Below, piece by piece: positions 55,353 to 64,000 of a stretch of DNA of 64,000 nucleotides. A program made the translations under genes and the position numbers. Source of the stretch: Atriophallophorus winterbourni (taxonomy: Eukaryota; Platyhelminthes; Trematoda; Plagiorchiida; Microphallidae); NCBI GenBank assembly GCA_013407085.1, contig JACCGJ010005871.1, forward strand, positions 1 through 64,000, given 5' to 3'. The notes below the pieces were generated by a model. It did no database searches, was not told where the DNA came from, and saw nothing but the letters and a program-made list of their open reading frames with translations. How positions within the stretch are numbered: position 1 is the stretch's first letter; each line of letters opens with the position of its first letter.

Positions 55353-56815
55353 CAAAGTTGTAATGGTCTAAAAAGCATTTAGCTTAACAATAACCATAGG
55401 ATGGAGTTATGGGGTATATACAATAAAAAAGAAGAACATGAAACTCATGTGGTGTAAATCATATCAAAATTCGGGTTTTCTCCCAAGTATTTGTCCAAAT
55501 TAGCTTTAAAAATATCCAGGTTGGCTGAGTGTGTAACAGTGGAGGGGAGGGTGTTCCATGTGAAACGTACACCTACAGCATACGAATATCTTCGACAGTT
55601 CAGTCTTGAAGCGGGAATAAGCACTGTAAGTTCATGTTTTCGACTGGCACGGGTGGCAAGCGTGTGAAAAGTTTGGACAAGGGATGGTTAGGGACGTGCA
55701 TAATATTGTACATCAGTATGAGGTCACCTCTTATTCGCGACAGCGAAAGTCAAAAAGATTGAGACTCCTCAAACGTTCTTCATATGGTTTAGCAGCTAGT
55801 CCGGGTACAAGCTTTGTGGTTCGGTGGTAAATACGCTGCAGAAGATTGATGTATTTCTGAATCCAGGGTGACCAAGCCTGAACAGCGTACTCCATCGCTG
55901 GTCTCAGATAGGTGTTCATGATACGGGGCACCGACTGATTGGAGAATCTGCCGAAAATTCGTTTCAATAACGCCAATACTTGTGACGCCTTTTTGTATGC
56001 CGCTTTGCACTGCAGTGAAGTCTTCAGACTTGAACTGGTCCAAACACCCAAATCCTTCTCTTCAGTTGTCCAGACAGTTGGTGGGACCCAAGAGTGTAGT
56101 TGTAATTAACAGTCTTTCCAATGTTTAACACCTTGCACTTTTGGAAGTTGAATGGTAGTTTGTTTCTCAGAGACCAATCGTGCAATGTGTTTAGATCCTT
56201 CTGCAAAGTTTCACAGTCATCATTTGTACGTATGCTTCTCCAAAGCTTTATATCGTCTGCAAATAACATAACCTTGCATTTAACACGCTCGGGAATGTCG
56301 TTTGCGTAGATCAAAAACAAAATCGGTCCGAGGACCGAACCCTGGGGCACTCCGCTCGTAATTTTAAATGGTTTCGATAAGGCGCCGTCAACTCTGACTT
56401 GGGCACTCCTGTCGCGTAAATAGTTTTCTAGCCAAGCAAGAAGTTTTCCCGTTATCCCGTGCAATTCAAGTTTCTGGATTAAAATACTATGATTGACGCG
56501 GTCGAAAGCCTTTGACATGCCTGAAAAGCATGCGTGGATGGAGTAACCATTGTCCACAAACTCAGTCCAGTCGTTTAAGTTGAGCAAGAGATTAGATAGA
56601 CATGAGTGATATTTCCTGAAACCGTGCTGTTCAGTCGCAAGTAGTCTATTGGTTTCGAGATGATGGGTGATCTTTTCCGCTACTAAACTCTCTAGCACTT
56701 TAGAAATTACTGGCAACAACGTAACTGGTCTATAGTTCGCAGCGTCAGATCGATTACCGCCCTTGTAGATTGGTGTGATGATGCCAGATTTCCATCCGAC
56801 GCTTTTCGGCATTTT
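55353..56815 (-). mobile_element. CR1-type LINE inserted antisense into an RTE copy
   Basis: A 1.46 kb 5'-truncated CR1. Minus-strand frame 56,024-56,812 has KSGIITPIYKGG, AANYRPVTLLPVISKVLE, QHGFRKYHSCLSNLL, MSKAFDRVNHSIL (motif A with the usual DLSKAFD Asp replaced by Gly-Met), SGVPQGSVLGPILFLIYANDI and catalytic LFADDIKLW (about 56,255). A frameshift near 56,050 leads to the thumb (YLRPAMEYAVQAWSPW, YEERLRSLNLF) that stops at 55,731. The 3' part ends near 55,355. It splits the RTE RT at motif B. Confidence 0.78.
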
Positions 56816-57745
56816 CTATGCTCTGCTTCTGAAACACGCTTTTGAACGAAAGCAGACAACATTAACCTACCCACGCGAAGTGATGGCAAGTTTTACAACC
56901 TGCAGCGGTTGAGAGTACAAACCAAGGCATGGGATGTGCTAATCCGTGACCTGGTGTTTGCTGACGATGCAGCATTTATTGCTCACTCCCAAGAGTACCT
57001 CCAGTCGCTAATGAATGTTTTTCGTCGCCACGCAAAGTCTTTGGGCTAAAAATCAGCAGGAGCAAGGCAAAAGTCCTTGGTCAAAGGATTGTATCGCTTC
57101 CAAACATAACTGTTGGAAACTGTCAGCTTGAACCAGTGCATCATTTCACATATCTTGTTTCAACCATTGCGGATAACCTCTCGCTAGACACGGAGATGGA
57201 TAAGCGGATTGGTAGAGCTGCGTTCATTTTGTTTCGATTAAGCTCTCTTGTCTGGGGCAACCGCAATTTGACTGTAAAGACAAAGATGATGGTATACAGC
57301 GCGTGCCTACTAAATGCTTTACTGTACGGCAGTGAATCGTGGACCAACCACGCAAAACACGAACATAAGCTGAATGCTTTCCACCTATGAAGAACTCGTC
57401 GTATCTTGAACATATCGTGGATGGACAAAGTCACTAATGCTGAAGTGCTTTCAAAAATCTGGTCTATAGAATGGGAAATGGTCATATTCCGAAAGATCTA
57501 CTCTATGGTGAGTTGAAATCAGGAAGTCAACCATTGGACAACCGCACTGTGGTACAAAGACGTTTGCAAAAGAGATATGAAAGCTCTTGGCATTGACCTC
57601 GCGAGAAGGGAAGAACTCCTCTTGACAACTGGAGGCATTGTGTAAAGCATAATCTGCAAGTTGGAATGGAGCAGATACAGTTCTTGACTGCTGAACGCGT
57701 GCAACTGACGCCGACCGAGTACTGCTTATCGCTAGAAGCTAGACA
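56816..57745 (+). pseudogene. RTE-type LINE, RT palm/thumb and 3' part (right part)
   Basis: Plus strand continues the RTE: LLLKHAF, TRSDGKFYNLQRLRVQTK, DLVFADDAAFIAHS (catalytic FADD, about 56,958), SLGLKISRSKAKVL after a stop, then FTYLVSTIADNLSLDTEMDKRIGRAA, YGSESW and RRILNISWMDKVTNAEVL. The C-terminal KDVCKRDMKALGID region is at 57,555-57,600. Together with 54,290-55,352 it makes one RTE copy minus ~30 codons at the insertion point. Confidence 0.75.
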
Positions 57746-58440
57746 CAGAAGACGGTTGCATCTTTGGTGTAGTTTGCCGTTCACCATCTTCATGGATGCA
57801 CAAAACTAAAAACTCTCAAAGCAATGCAGTTCTTTGGAAAACAGCGAAATTTTTCAATTACTGACTATGGGAAACATCTAGGATTCCAAGATTCAAGGAT
57901 TTATGGTTAAAAAGTTAATACTTTACAGCACCACAGGATTAAGGTATGAATAAAACATAAAAATTACGATAGTATAACAGCAATAGAGAATATCAAATGT
58001 TACATTGTGCTATTAACGCTTGGGTGTTTTAAGTCCGTCGACAGCTGATTAAATAGTTCGAAATAAACGATCGATAGACTGGGCGCGCTTCATGTGCGTT
58101 GTGAGTTTCAGAATACAATTCACTCTGGTTTTGCCTTCGCGTGTTATTACTGACTCAACGGGTTAAGGGTCCCTGAATTACTGTTACTATTGGAATTAAT
58201 ACATATCAACTTCAACCTGCCATAAATATATATCCGAGTTGATCATTCACCTCAATTACCAGACTACAAATTTCGTGAGCTTTTCTATCACATCCCCTAC
58301 ATAACCATGTTTTCTACACTCGACAAAGAAATTTGCAACAGACATATATCCTATACGTAGTCTTAACCTCCGAAACCACGGCCGTCGAAGACAGTTGGGT
58401 CAAACAATAATGGCATAAATCTAATTTCATCACGCGAGCC
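57746..58440 (+). mobile_element. CR1 endonuclease fragment, itself split by a CR1 3' end
   Basis: Plus strand: CIFGVVCRSPSSW (57,766-57,805) and its continuation KFRELFYHIPYI (58,270-58,310) with a degenerate match to the 20,400 LVLTTEATAV region near 58,370. Between them, 57,885-58,110 on the minus strand is a CR1 3' end (FNQLSTDLKHPSVNS, then tail CATAAATCCTTGAATCTTGG). Nested insertion is inferred. Confidence 0.5.
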
Positions 58441-59795
58441 TGTAACTTTGACTCACATTCAGTTGGAACTAGTTTAGTTACTTCTGGTTTTTCTTTTGCG
58501 GTTCCCTATAGCCGTAGTAAACTCGTGAGAAATTCTCATCTTCAAGAATCGTAATAGCATTATCAGTTAAAGTTTTATCACAAGTGTGGCACGGCATAAG
58601 CGACATCTCACAATCCGCGCCTTCGGACCCACCGATTTTAAACAATGTGCACTTTTCACTGGTGATTTTAAATTGACAAAGGTGGGAGGGGGGCGACAGC
58701 GGACTGCTCTGATGATCCCGGTCATGTCTGTTTGAAAAAATCGCTGTGTGTTGTCAACGGCCTAGTAACGGGTAATTGTGATGAAAGTTGACGTGTAAAC
58801 ACATGAAAAGTGCATACGAATTTCACCACCGAAGTTGATCTAGTGATCTGGTTTGCAACCTGCGCACACTGACCTGGCCGTAAAGTTTTCTTGAAGCCTT
58901 CCATAACTGCCTAGTGCCTATTTCACCTCGCAAAGAATATACATACAGCTGATCAAGACGTTTCCTATCAACTTTTATAGTTTTAGTCACTTCTTTGCCT
59001 GCGCAATCTCTTCAGTATTGTTGACGAGAACTTCTCTAATCTGATTTAGATTGTTTCACCCGGGCAACAAATGTCCTAACAAAAAATCATATATTCTGTT
59101 ATTACATCGCATTCAAGCGATAGATCACTGTCTATGAAGATACAGAAGTTGGTTAAAGCGATCGTCAATTACAAAGCCAGAATATCGCCTCGCCTACTGT
59201 AGAATTTACTTTTTTCTAGAACAAAAATGTTGGAAGAGTGAGGTTTCACTTAAGAAAAATTCGAAGAAGTCACAAGCTGACGAAGTTGGGCAATTAGGAG
59301 GTTTTTAGGTACCTATGAAAAGATGGTTTAAAGATGGTAGAAAGCGTGGTTTGCACTCAACTGGTAACACTAAAATTTAATTGGTTTTATATTTAAAAAA
59401 TTACCTTGGGATCACGAAACCATAGTATTTAAATATAAATAAACTCATTATACCACCACGATTTCAGGAAGTAAATAATCGATGAAGTCGAAGTGGATTA
59501 AAGTCTTCAATAAAAGTCAAATGTCCATCAAATTCAGTGTAAAGCAAATTTTTTTGAAACATTGCTACTCCACAAATCGAATCATTTGACCTCTTTCATG
59601 TTAAGCAAACATCCGGTAACTTTCCCCACAGTGATCGGACATTGGATGGAAGCGCTATAAGAAAACGCGGCTCTTAATTACTGTTTTACGAAAAACTAGC
59701 CCCAACATGCTTGGCGTTTCTTCCATTTATCGATTTGTTTTTAAATAAAAAGATATTTTGCTTTTGAACAGTCTTTATCAACGACCGTGATAGTT
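58441..59795. other. Unassigned sequence
   Basis: Short frame 58,722-58,904 (minus) carries no domain I recognise. The rest is AT-rich without features. Confidence 0.5.
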
Positions 59796-60240
59796 AGTCA
59801 ATGGTTTTCAACATATTCAACATGCGGAGCTTCTCAGATGTCTGGGCGCGAGGACTCTTTCACGAAGGAAAATGCCAGTCGATATTATCCTTGCATATAA
59901 AGTTCTTAATACTGTTTCTCACCTACTGGATAATATAATGAAATTTCGAATTGTCAACATGCCCCGAGCTCATGGCAGCACGCTGGATATCCCGCACTGC
60001 AAACACAACTGCTACAAGTATTTTTTATACAGTGATTGTGTTTTGTTTGGAATTCACTCCCTGTCAATACGGAAAATCAAATAGTTAGCTTTTGTGACCC
60101 GTAAATTGGCGATTACATGCGAGTTTATCTTGATATTGTCCCTACATATTAAAAAATCACTTATCTGCCTTACCACAGCCACAAGGACCGATTCAAAATA
60201 TTTATGCGTATGTATTTTTTCTTATTTTGTAATCCCGAGA
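59796..60240 (+). mobile_element. CR1-type LINE 3' end
   Basis: Plus strand: LLRCLGARTLSRRKMPVDIILAYKVLNTV (59,830-59,905), MPRAHGSTLDIPHCKHNCYKYF and LFGIHSLSIRKI as decayed WNSLP segment (60,045). About the last 110 residues of the RT protein. Confidence 0.65.
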
Positions 60241-60589
60241 TTATTGTAAGACTAAATGCCTATTTAATAGAATACAGTGTGCGCTGTTGCACACCAGGGA
60301 GGACTTGCTTTTGACCATGTAGCAAATACTCAATCTGCACGACAGCATTAGAATCAAAGTAACAGCTATCCTATACATTTGGCTAACTATGCTGTCGTAC
60401 GAGTTGCCAGCACGAAGTAGAAAATAATTATTAACTGTATAACGGGTCTCAGGCTCCGCAAGTTTACCTATAGGTTGACTCATGCAACCTTTTCCATGAT
60501 TGAATGCAGCCACAAATCAGTGAATGTTTGTATTGGGGGTTTTTCTTCCTCAGGTTGGGGCACCTTCACGGAATTAAGAACATCAGCTT
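60241..60589. other. Unassigned sequence
   Basis: A 90-codon minus-strand frame (60,241-60,513) has no recognised motif. Nothing else seen. Confidence 0.4.
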
Positions 60590-60790
60590 CCCGGAGTAAA
60601 TTGATTTTAAGGTAGAGCTTAACGTCAGCGCTTCTTCTCTATGGCAGTAGAAGCAATTCTGTCGCGTCTAGACAGCGCATGTAGTTCGTGGGCTGGAATT
60701 GGTTGTCAAAGGTTTAACGAGACAAGTGCTGTTAGGGCTTTAGCGGAAATGGGAGCCCATCCCCAAAACCACATCTATTTGGCCAACCTT
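60590..60790 (-). repeat. Diverged partial copy of the GC-rich repeat
   Basis: Resembles the complementary strand of 2,530-2,740, best around GGCTGGAATTGGTTGTCAAA and TGGGAGCCCATCCCC. GC-richer than its flanks. Confidence 0.45.
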
Positions 60791-61738
60791 GCTACCAGGC
60801 GCGATTAATCTTTATTCAATACTTTTTGCGGGGTCGAGATTTTCTCAACTAGTTAAAACATTCACCTGACAAGTTTCAAGTTTCAAGTATTTATTGCATA
60901 AATGCATATCGCTGTCATTCGCGAAAAATGTTTATTCCTTCAACCCGAGTACATTTGTTGATGTTACATAAAATCAATTGAAATAGGAAGGCCTTAATTC
61001 GAATTAATCCGTTTAGGCCACCATATCAGTTGTTGATGCTTCCTTTAATTTTAGCAGGGCTAAGCTCATCGCACCTACCGATCTGGACAAAAATAAGCAA
61101 ATACTAAGTCACCATAGGATAAACCTTAGAAAAGGTGTCGAAAAATAATTTACGTTTCTTCGGATGGTTCTCATGACGTTTCTTTGTATTGCCATTTAAG
61201 GGGGTATTACCAAAAGTAATACCGAAAAGTTAGGTTGATATGGCAATTCACATCCCGTCCATGTTAATGACCTATGCCAAAACTCGTGAATATTTTTATG
61301 ACCTTATACTTATGAGTAGTCACACCTTATCGAAACCTCAATTACTGCTGAATCATTTGGAGTTTCGATTGGACTAGAGTTATCAATTATTACACACCGT
61401 GACCAATATTTGCGGATATTTTTCGAGCTTCTTAGATTAACAGCATACTTACGAGCTAATCGCTGTTCGAATGTATACGGAGTAGAACAAAGATGAAGAA
61501 CAATAGATTGTAAATAAATAAATAGGGTGCATTCTGAGCGAGCGAAATCGGCCATTCAACGTTATGACGAAATCCGTTGGAACGGTTTTAAATTATTCCG
61601 CCACTTTATTTTTGGTTCGAAATAACTTGATCAAAGGAAAATATGGTTGATAACATGCTAGACTTGTATTTATGTAGTGATATTACAGAACAAATCTCGT
61701 GAGCTTATGTTTTTAAACACGACGAAAATGTCTGGCTG
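60791..61738. other. Unassigned sequence
   Basis: Contains TTTCAAGTTTCAAGTATTTATTGCATAAATG at 60,870-60,905, which resembles a LINE 3' tail, but no coding motif. Confidence 0.4.
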
Positions 61739-61916
61739 TGTAGTAAACTGACTACTAAAATAACGTCCCACGAAGATAGGAGAGAACACAAAGGGCAGCT
61801 ATGATTTTATCGCGTTAGCCAAAAAGTGTACAACGGTACAGAATACATTCACGTAGCACGCGTAAACGGAAGAAATGTCAAGGTCGTTTTTGGTCCAATA
61901 AAACTCAGTTGTTACA
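61739..61916 (-). repeat. 3' LTR of the small Gypsy-type element
   Basis: Plus-strand reading starts TGTAGTAAACTGACTAC and ends TTGTTACA. It pairs with 63,582-63,764; best shared blocks are CGTCCCACGAAG and CGGTACAGAA. Confidence 0.7.
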
Positions 61917-62109
61917 CAACCCTCTCCAAGAAGTCTGGTCAGAGGAGACTTCTGATCAGGAATTGACAGTCGAATGGGCCAAGCAGTGTCAGGTCATCCC
62001 ATGCTGGAACATAATATCTAGGCAACCAGTGACTCCGAAGTCAGCCAATCCATTTGGTCTGCATGGGTTGATTGTCGTTGGTGACCGGGTTGGGTACACG
62101 AAGAACCGA

Positions 62110-62480
62110 CCAGATTCAAGATTCGAGATTCAAGATTTATGGTTGAAAAAGCAATTAACTTTACAAAAACCATATAGTGGAACTATAGGTACAAATATAT
62201 ATCAAAATCAATGGGACGATGATAATTCATTAATAGTTGGGGGAAAATTCGGATGAGCTCTCATATAATCGTCAAGCTTCGATTGGAATATAGATAAACT
62301 GTTTGAGCTTACCACATCGGAAGGTAGGCAATTCCAAACAGAGCTAAACCGAGACTCATCTCACATTCAGTGAACGTGCGGCCGGAGTCGTCTCAAATGC
62401 TCCTACTGGCATGGTCATTGTATGAACCCAGTAGGAGCAGATGTAGGTGTATCTGTAGGCTTGACAAGGAAGAATAAAAT
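62110..62480 (-). mobile_element. CR1-type LINE 3' end inside the small Gypsy element
   Basis: Minus strand: SRFSSVWNCLPSDVVSSNSL and FQSKLDDYM, then an AT-rich 3' region ending in CATAAATCTTGAATCTCGAATCTTGAATC-like repeats (62,113-62,140). The same tail words occur at 57,885 and 22,780. Inserted after the LTR element, by position. Confidence 0.6.
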
Positions 62481-62878
62481 GCCTCAAAAACACAGTCTCT
62501 GCTGAAAATTTCCTGCATCCCCAGGGTTGATAGCAAACGGCCTCGTTTGAAGAAACTTGTTTGGCGTGCCATGTCGGACTGGTGAGAACCTTATCGGATA
62601 GATTCCGGTGAATGCGAATGGTTGACGGCTAGGGCTACTTGATTGGTTGGCAACAAGCGTCGGTGTTCCGTGGATGCGGTGTGACACGTTTGCCTCAGTG
62701 GGAACATTGTATGTGTACATGAGGGGTAAGAAAATAAAATTATCTTTGGTGCATCATTTTATGGCCACGACCGAGTTATAAAGATGAGGTACAAAACATG
62801 CACTGGAATACACCAAGTGATAATAACGGTAAATACCCGGTTCGCGCGCTTATTCGCTGTTAAGATGGCGGGTTGTCG

Positions 62879-63094
62879 TTAAACACTTGATATACAAGGG
62901 ATTGTTACCGAAGATGCTGCGGCTGGCGTGACAGTATCAGCCAGACAAATTTTCCCGTGATAGCCTAACGCTTGCACGAATGCCAGGAAGGGTAGGATTG
63001 TGTAGGGTATAAAAAACACGCCGTCTGAACGCAGACGGGTTAAGTGTTCGAAGAGCGCTTTGCAATACGACTCAAAGGAAATCACCCGGGCCAT
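62879..63094 (-). pseudogene. RT-like remnant of the small Gypsy element
   Basis: Minus strand reads ALFEHLTRLRSDGVFFIP...FVQALGYHGK...VTPAAASSV, resembling the segment after the catalytic motif of Gypsy RT (L..G...N..K..F....V..LG......G). Distant, partial and without the YxDD box. Confidence 0.4.
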
Positions 63095-63249
63095 CGACTA
63101 GGGCAATTCGAAGTAATTCAATGTCATTCAAGGGGAAGAGGCGTGATATGGCGAGAAGAGGATTCCCTGAGATGCCCGATGTCGGCATCAGTAGTTTTCA
63201 CTGCAGCGATTGCGCTGAGGTCGAGTGAGGATGGCGACTCTATAACACC

Positions 63250-63480
63250 CATCATAGGTAGTGGATTGGATTTGGTGTACCTGAGATATGTCATATGTCA
63301 TTCGTGAATTGACCGACAAAATCCAGGTATGTCGTCTCTCTAGGAGAGTACCTATCCGAAGATCTGTTCCTTAATTGAATGAAGGGCTTACGATCAGTAG
63401 ATACGGTGAACTGTCTGCCCTGCAGCATGGATCGCAAGTGTTTAACCACATGACTGGATAATCTATCGGAATGTGTAGCA
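63250..63480 (-). pseudogene. RNase H-like remnant of the small Gypsy element
   Basis: Across frames the minus strand gives SSHVVKHLRSMLQGRQFTVSTDRKPFIQL and DRYSPRETTYLDFVGQFTNDI, matching [21 protein letters not shown] and [20 protein letters not shown] of the intact-looking element at 10.8-10.97 kb. It lies only ~90 bases from the primer site, so everything normally between is missing. Confidence 0.6.
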
Positions 63481-63565
63481 ATCTAATGAATATGATGTCC
63501 CGATACATAACGTAGAATCGTACCAACGTACAAAATTTTTAGTACAGGAGGGATTCGTTTATCGC

Positions 63566-63578
63566 GTCGGGCTCACCA
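63566..63578 (-). promoter_or_regulatory. Primer binding site of the small Gypsy element, tRNA-Trp type
   Basis: Minus strand TGGTGAGCCCGAC, identical to the site at 8,346-8,358, three bases from the LTR end. Confidence 0.7.
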
Positions 63579-63581
63579 ATT

Positions 63582-63764
63582 TGTAGTATTGTGACTACTG
63601 CAAAAACGTCCCACGAAGGTAGGAGAAAACACACTGGACAATGAAGATTTAATCGCGGTAGCCAAAACGCGCACGACGGTACAGAAGAGCAGTCACTTAG
63701 CACGCTTGAATACGAAAGATGCCAAGGTTAATTATTTTTAGGTCCAGAAAACACAGTTGTTACA
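63582..63764 (-). repeat. 5' LTR of the small Gypsy-type element
   Basis: 183 bp, plus-strand reading TGTAGTATTG...TTGTTACA. Followed by the second copy of the GCTG target duplication. Confidence 0.7.
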
Positions 63765-64000
63765 GCTGTTCAGGAATCGGTCAAAGCAAACGCAGGACGT
63801 GCCTTTGTGCTTTTCGGCTCTCCGTATTTTACATCTATTTTCATAACCATCATATTTACATCCAAGAACCCGTAATCTGAATGATGATGTCAAAACGCAA
63901 ATAGAAACAGATATATTTGTATATCATAAATGGCGATGGTTTTCATAATATAGGAATAAGTATTAAAGAATTTATGGCGAAAAAAGTTGAGCTTTACTAT

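Larger units (their letters stand above)
61739..63764 (-). mobile_element. Small, internally rearranged Gypsy-type LTR element
   Basis: LTRs at 61,739-61,916 (178 bp) and 63,582-63,764 (183 bp) are flanked by a perfect 4 bp duplication GCTG (61,735-61,738 and 63,765-63,768). On the minus strand the 5' LTR is followed by a tRNA-Trp-type primer site and the 3' LTR is preceded by GGAGAGGGTTG. The LTRs differ at roughly a quarter of positions by eye, so it is old. Inside are RNase H-like and RT-like remnants; about 370 bp is a LINE 3' end. Total 2.0 kb against 4.9 kb for the other LTR element; no gag or integrase was found. Confidence 0.72.

Overview
The window looks like a repeat-dense stretch of a platyhelminth genome, most likely a digenean trematode. 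This rests on the mobile-element spectrum: a CsRn1-like Ty3/Gypsy element with a tRNA-Trp-type primer site and a CHCC Gag finger, many CR1-type and some RTE-type LINE fragments of the kinds known from Schistosoma and Clonorchis, Penelope-like elements with GIY-YIG endonucleases, and hammerhead-ribozyme repeats. Species cannot be named. Nothing bacterial or viral was seen. Almost every long open frame is a broken retroelement; only two loci look like host genes.

Layout. 0-8 kb: a minus-strand RTE fragment, a plus-strand CR1 copy split by a GC-rich ~600 bp repeat, then a near-complete minus-strand CR1 (ORF1, endonuclease, RT). 7.9-12.8 kb: a full-length but disabled CsRn1-like LTR element with 406 bp LTRs. 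12.8-14.1 kb: another CR1, cut by a Penelope-like element (14.1-16.5 kb) that carries a hammerhead ribozyme just after its endonuclease. 17.9-24 kb: three eroded CR1 copies. 24.1-32.0 kb: two tandem arrays of a ~240 bp hammerhead-bearing repeat (retrozyme-like, ribozyme on the minus strand), originally one array, split by a 4.1 kb CR1 that landed inside a ribozyme core. 32.9-38.1 kb: the low-repeat island, holding a candidate BRK1/WASHC3-like small gene (plus strand) and a convergent p27/Kip-type cyclin-dependent kinase inhibitor gene (minus strand) with CCAAT and TATA elements. 38-64 kb: a second Penelope-like relic whose inverted terminal repeats each hold a hammerhead, scattered retrozyme fragments, many LINE 3' ends, an RTE copy interrupted antisense by a CR1, and a small minus-strand LTR element with a perfect 4 bp target duplication.

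How it fits together. Three unrelated-looking repeat families here (tandem retrozyme-like units and two Penelope-like families) share a minimal type I hammerhead whose helix III is a short palindrome (ACCGGT or ACGT), a design expected to cleave as a dimer. In the better Penelope copy the element's 5' terminus coincides with the predicted ribozyme cleavage site, which suggests self-cleaved RNA was the integration template. It is reasonable to infer, but not shown, that Penelope-type RT mobilises the retrozyme units. Ribozyme structures, element families and gene identities were worked out by eye from motifs and base pairing; no alignment, folding or database search was run. Positions of element ends are approximate unless an exact boundary is argued.
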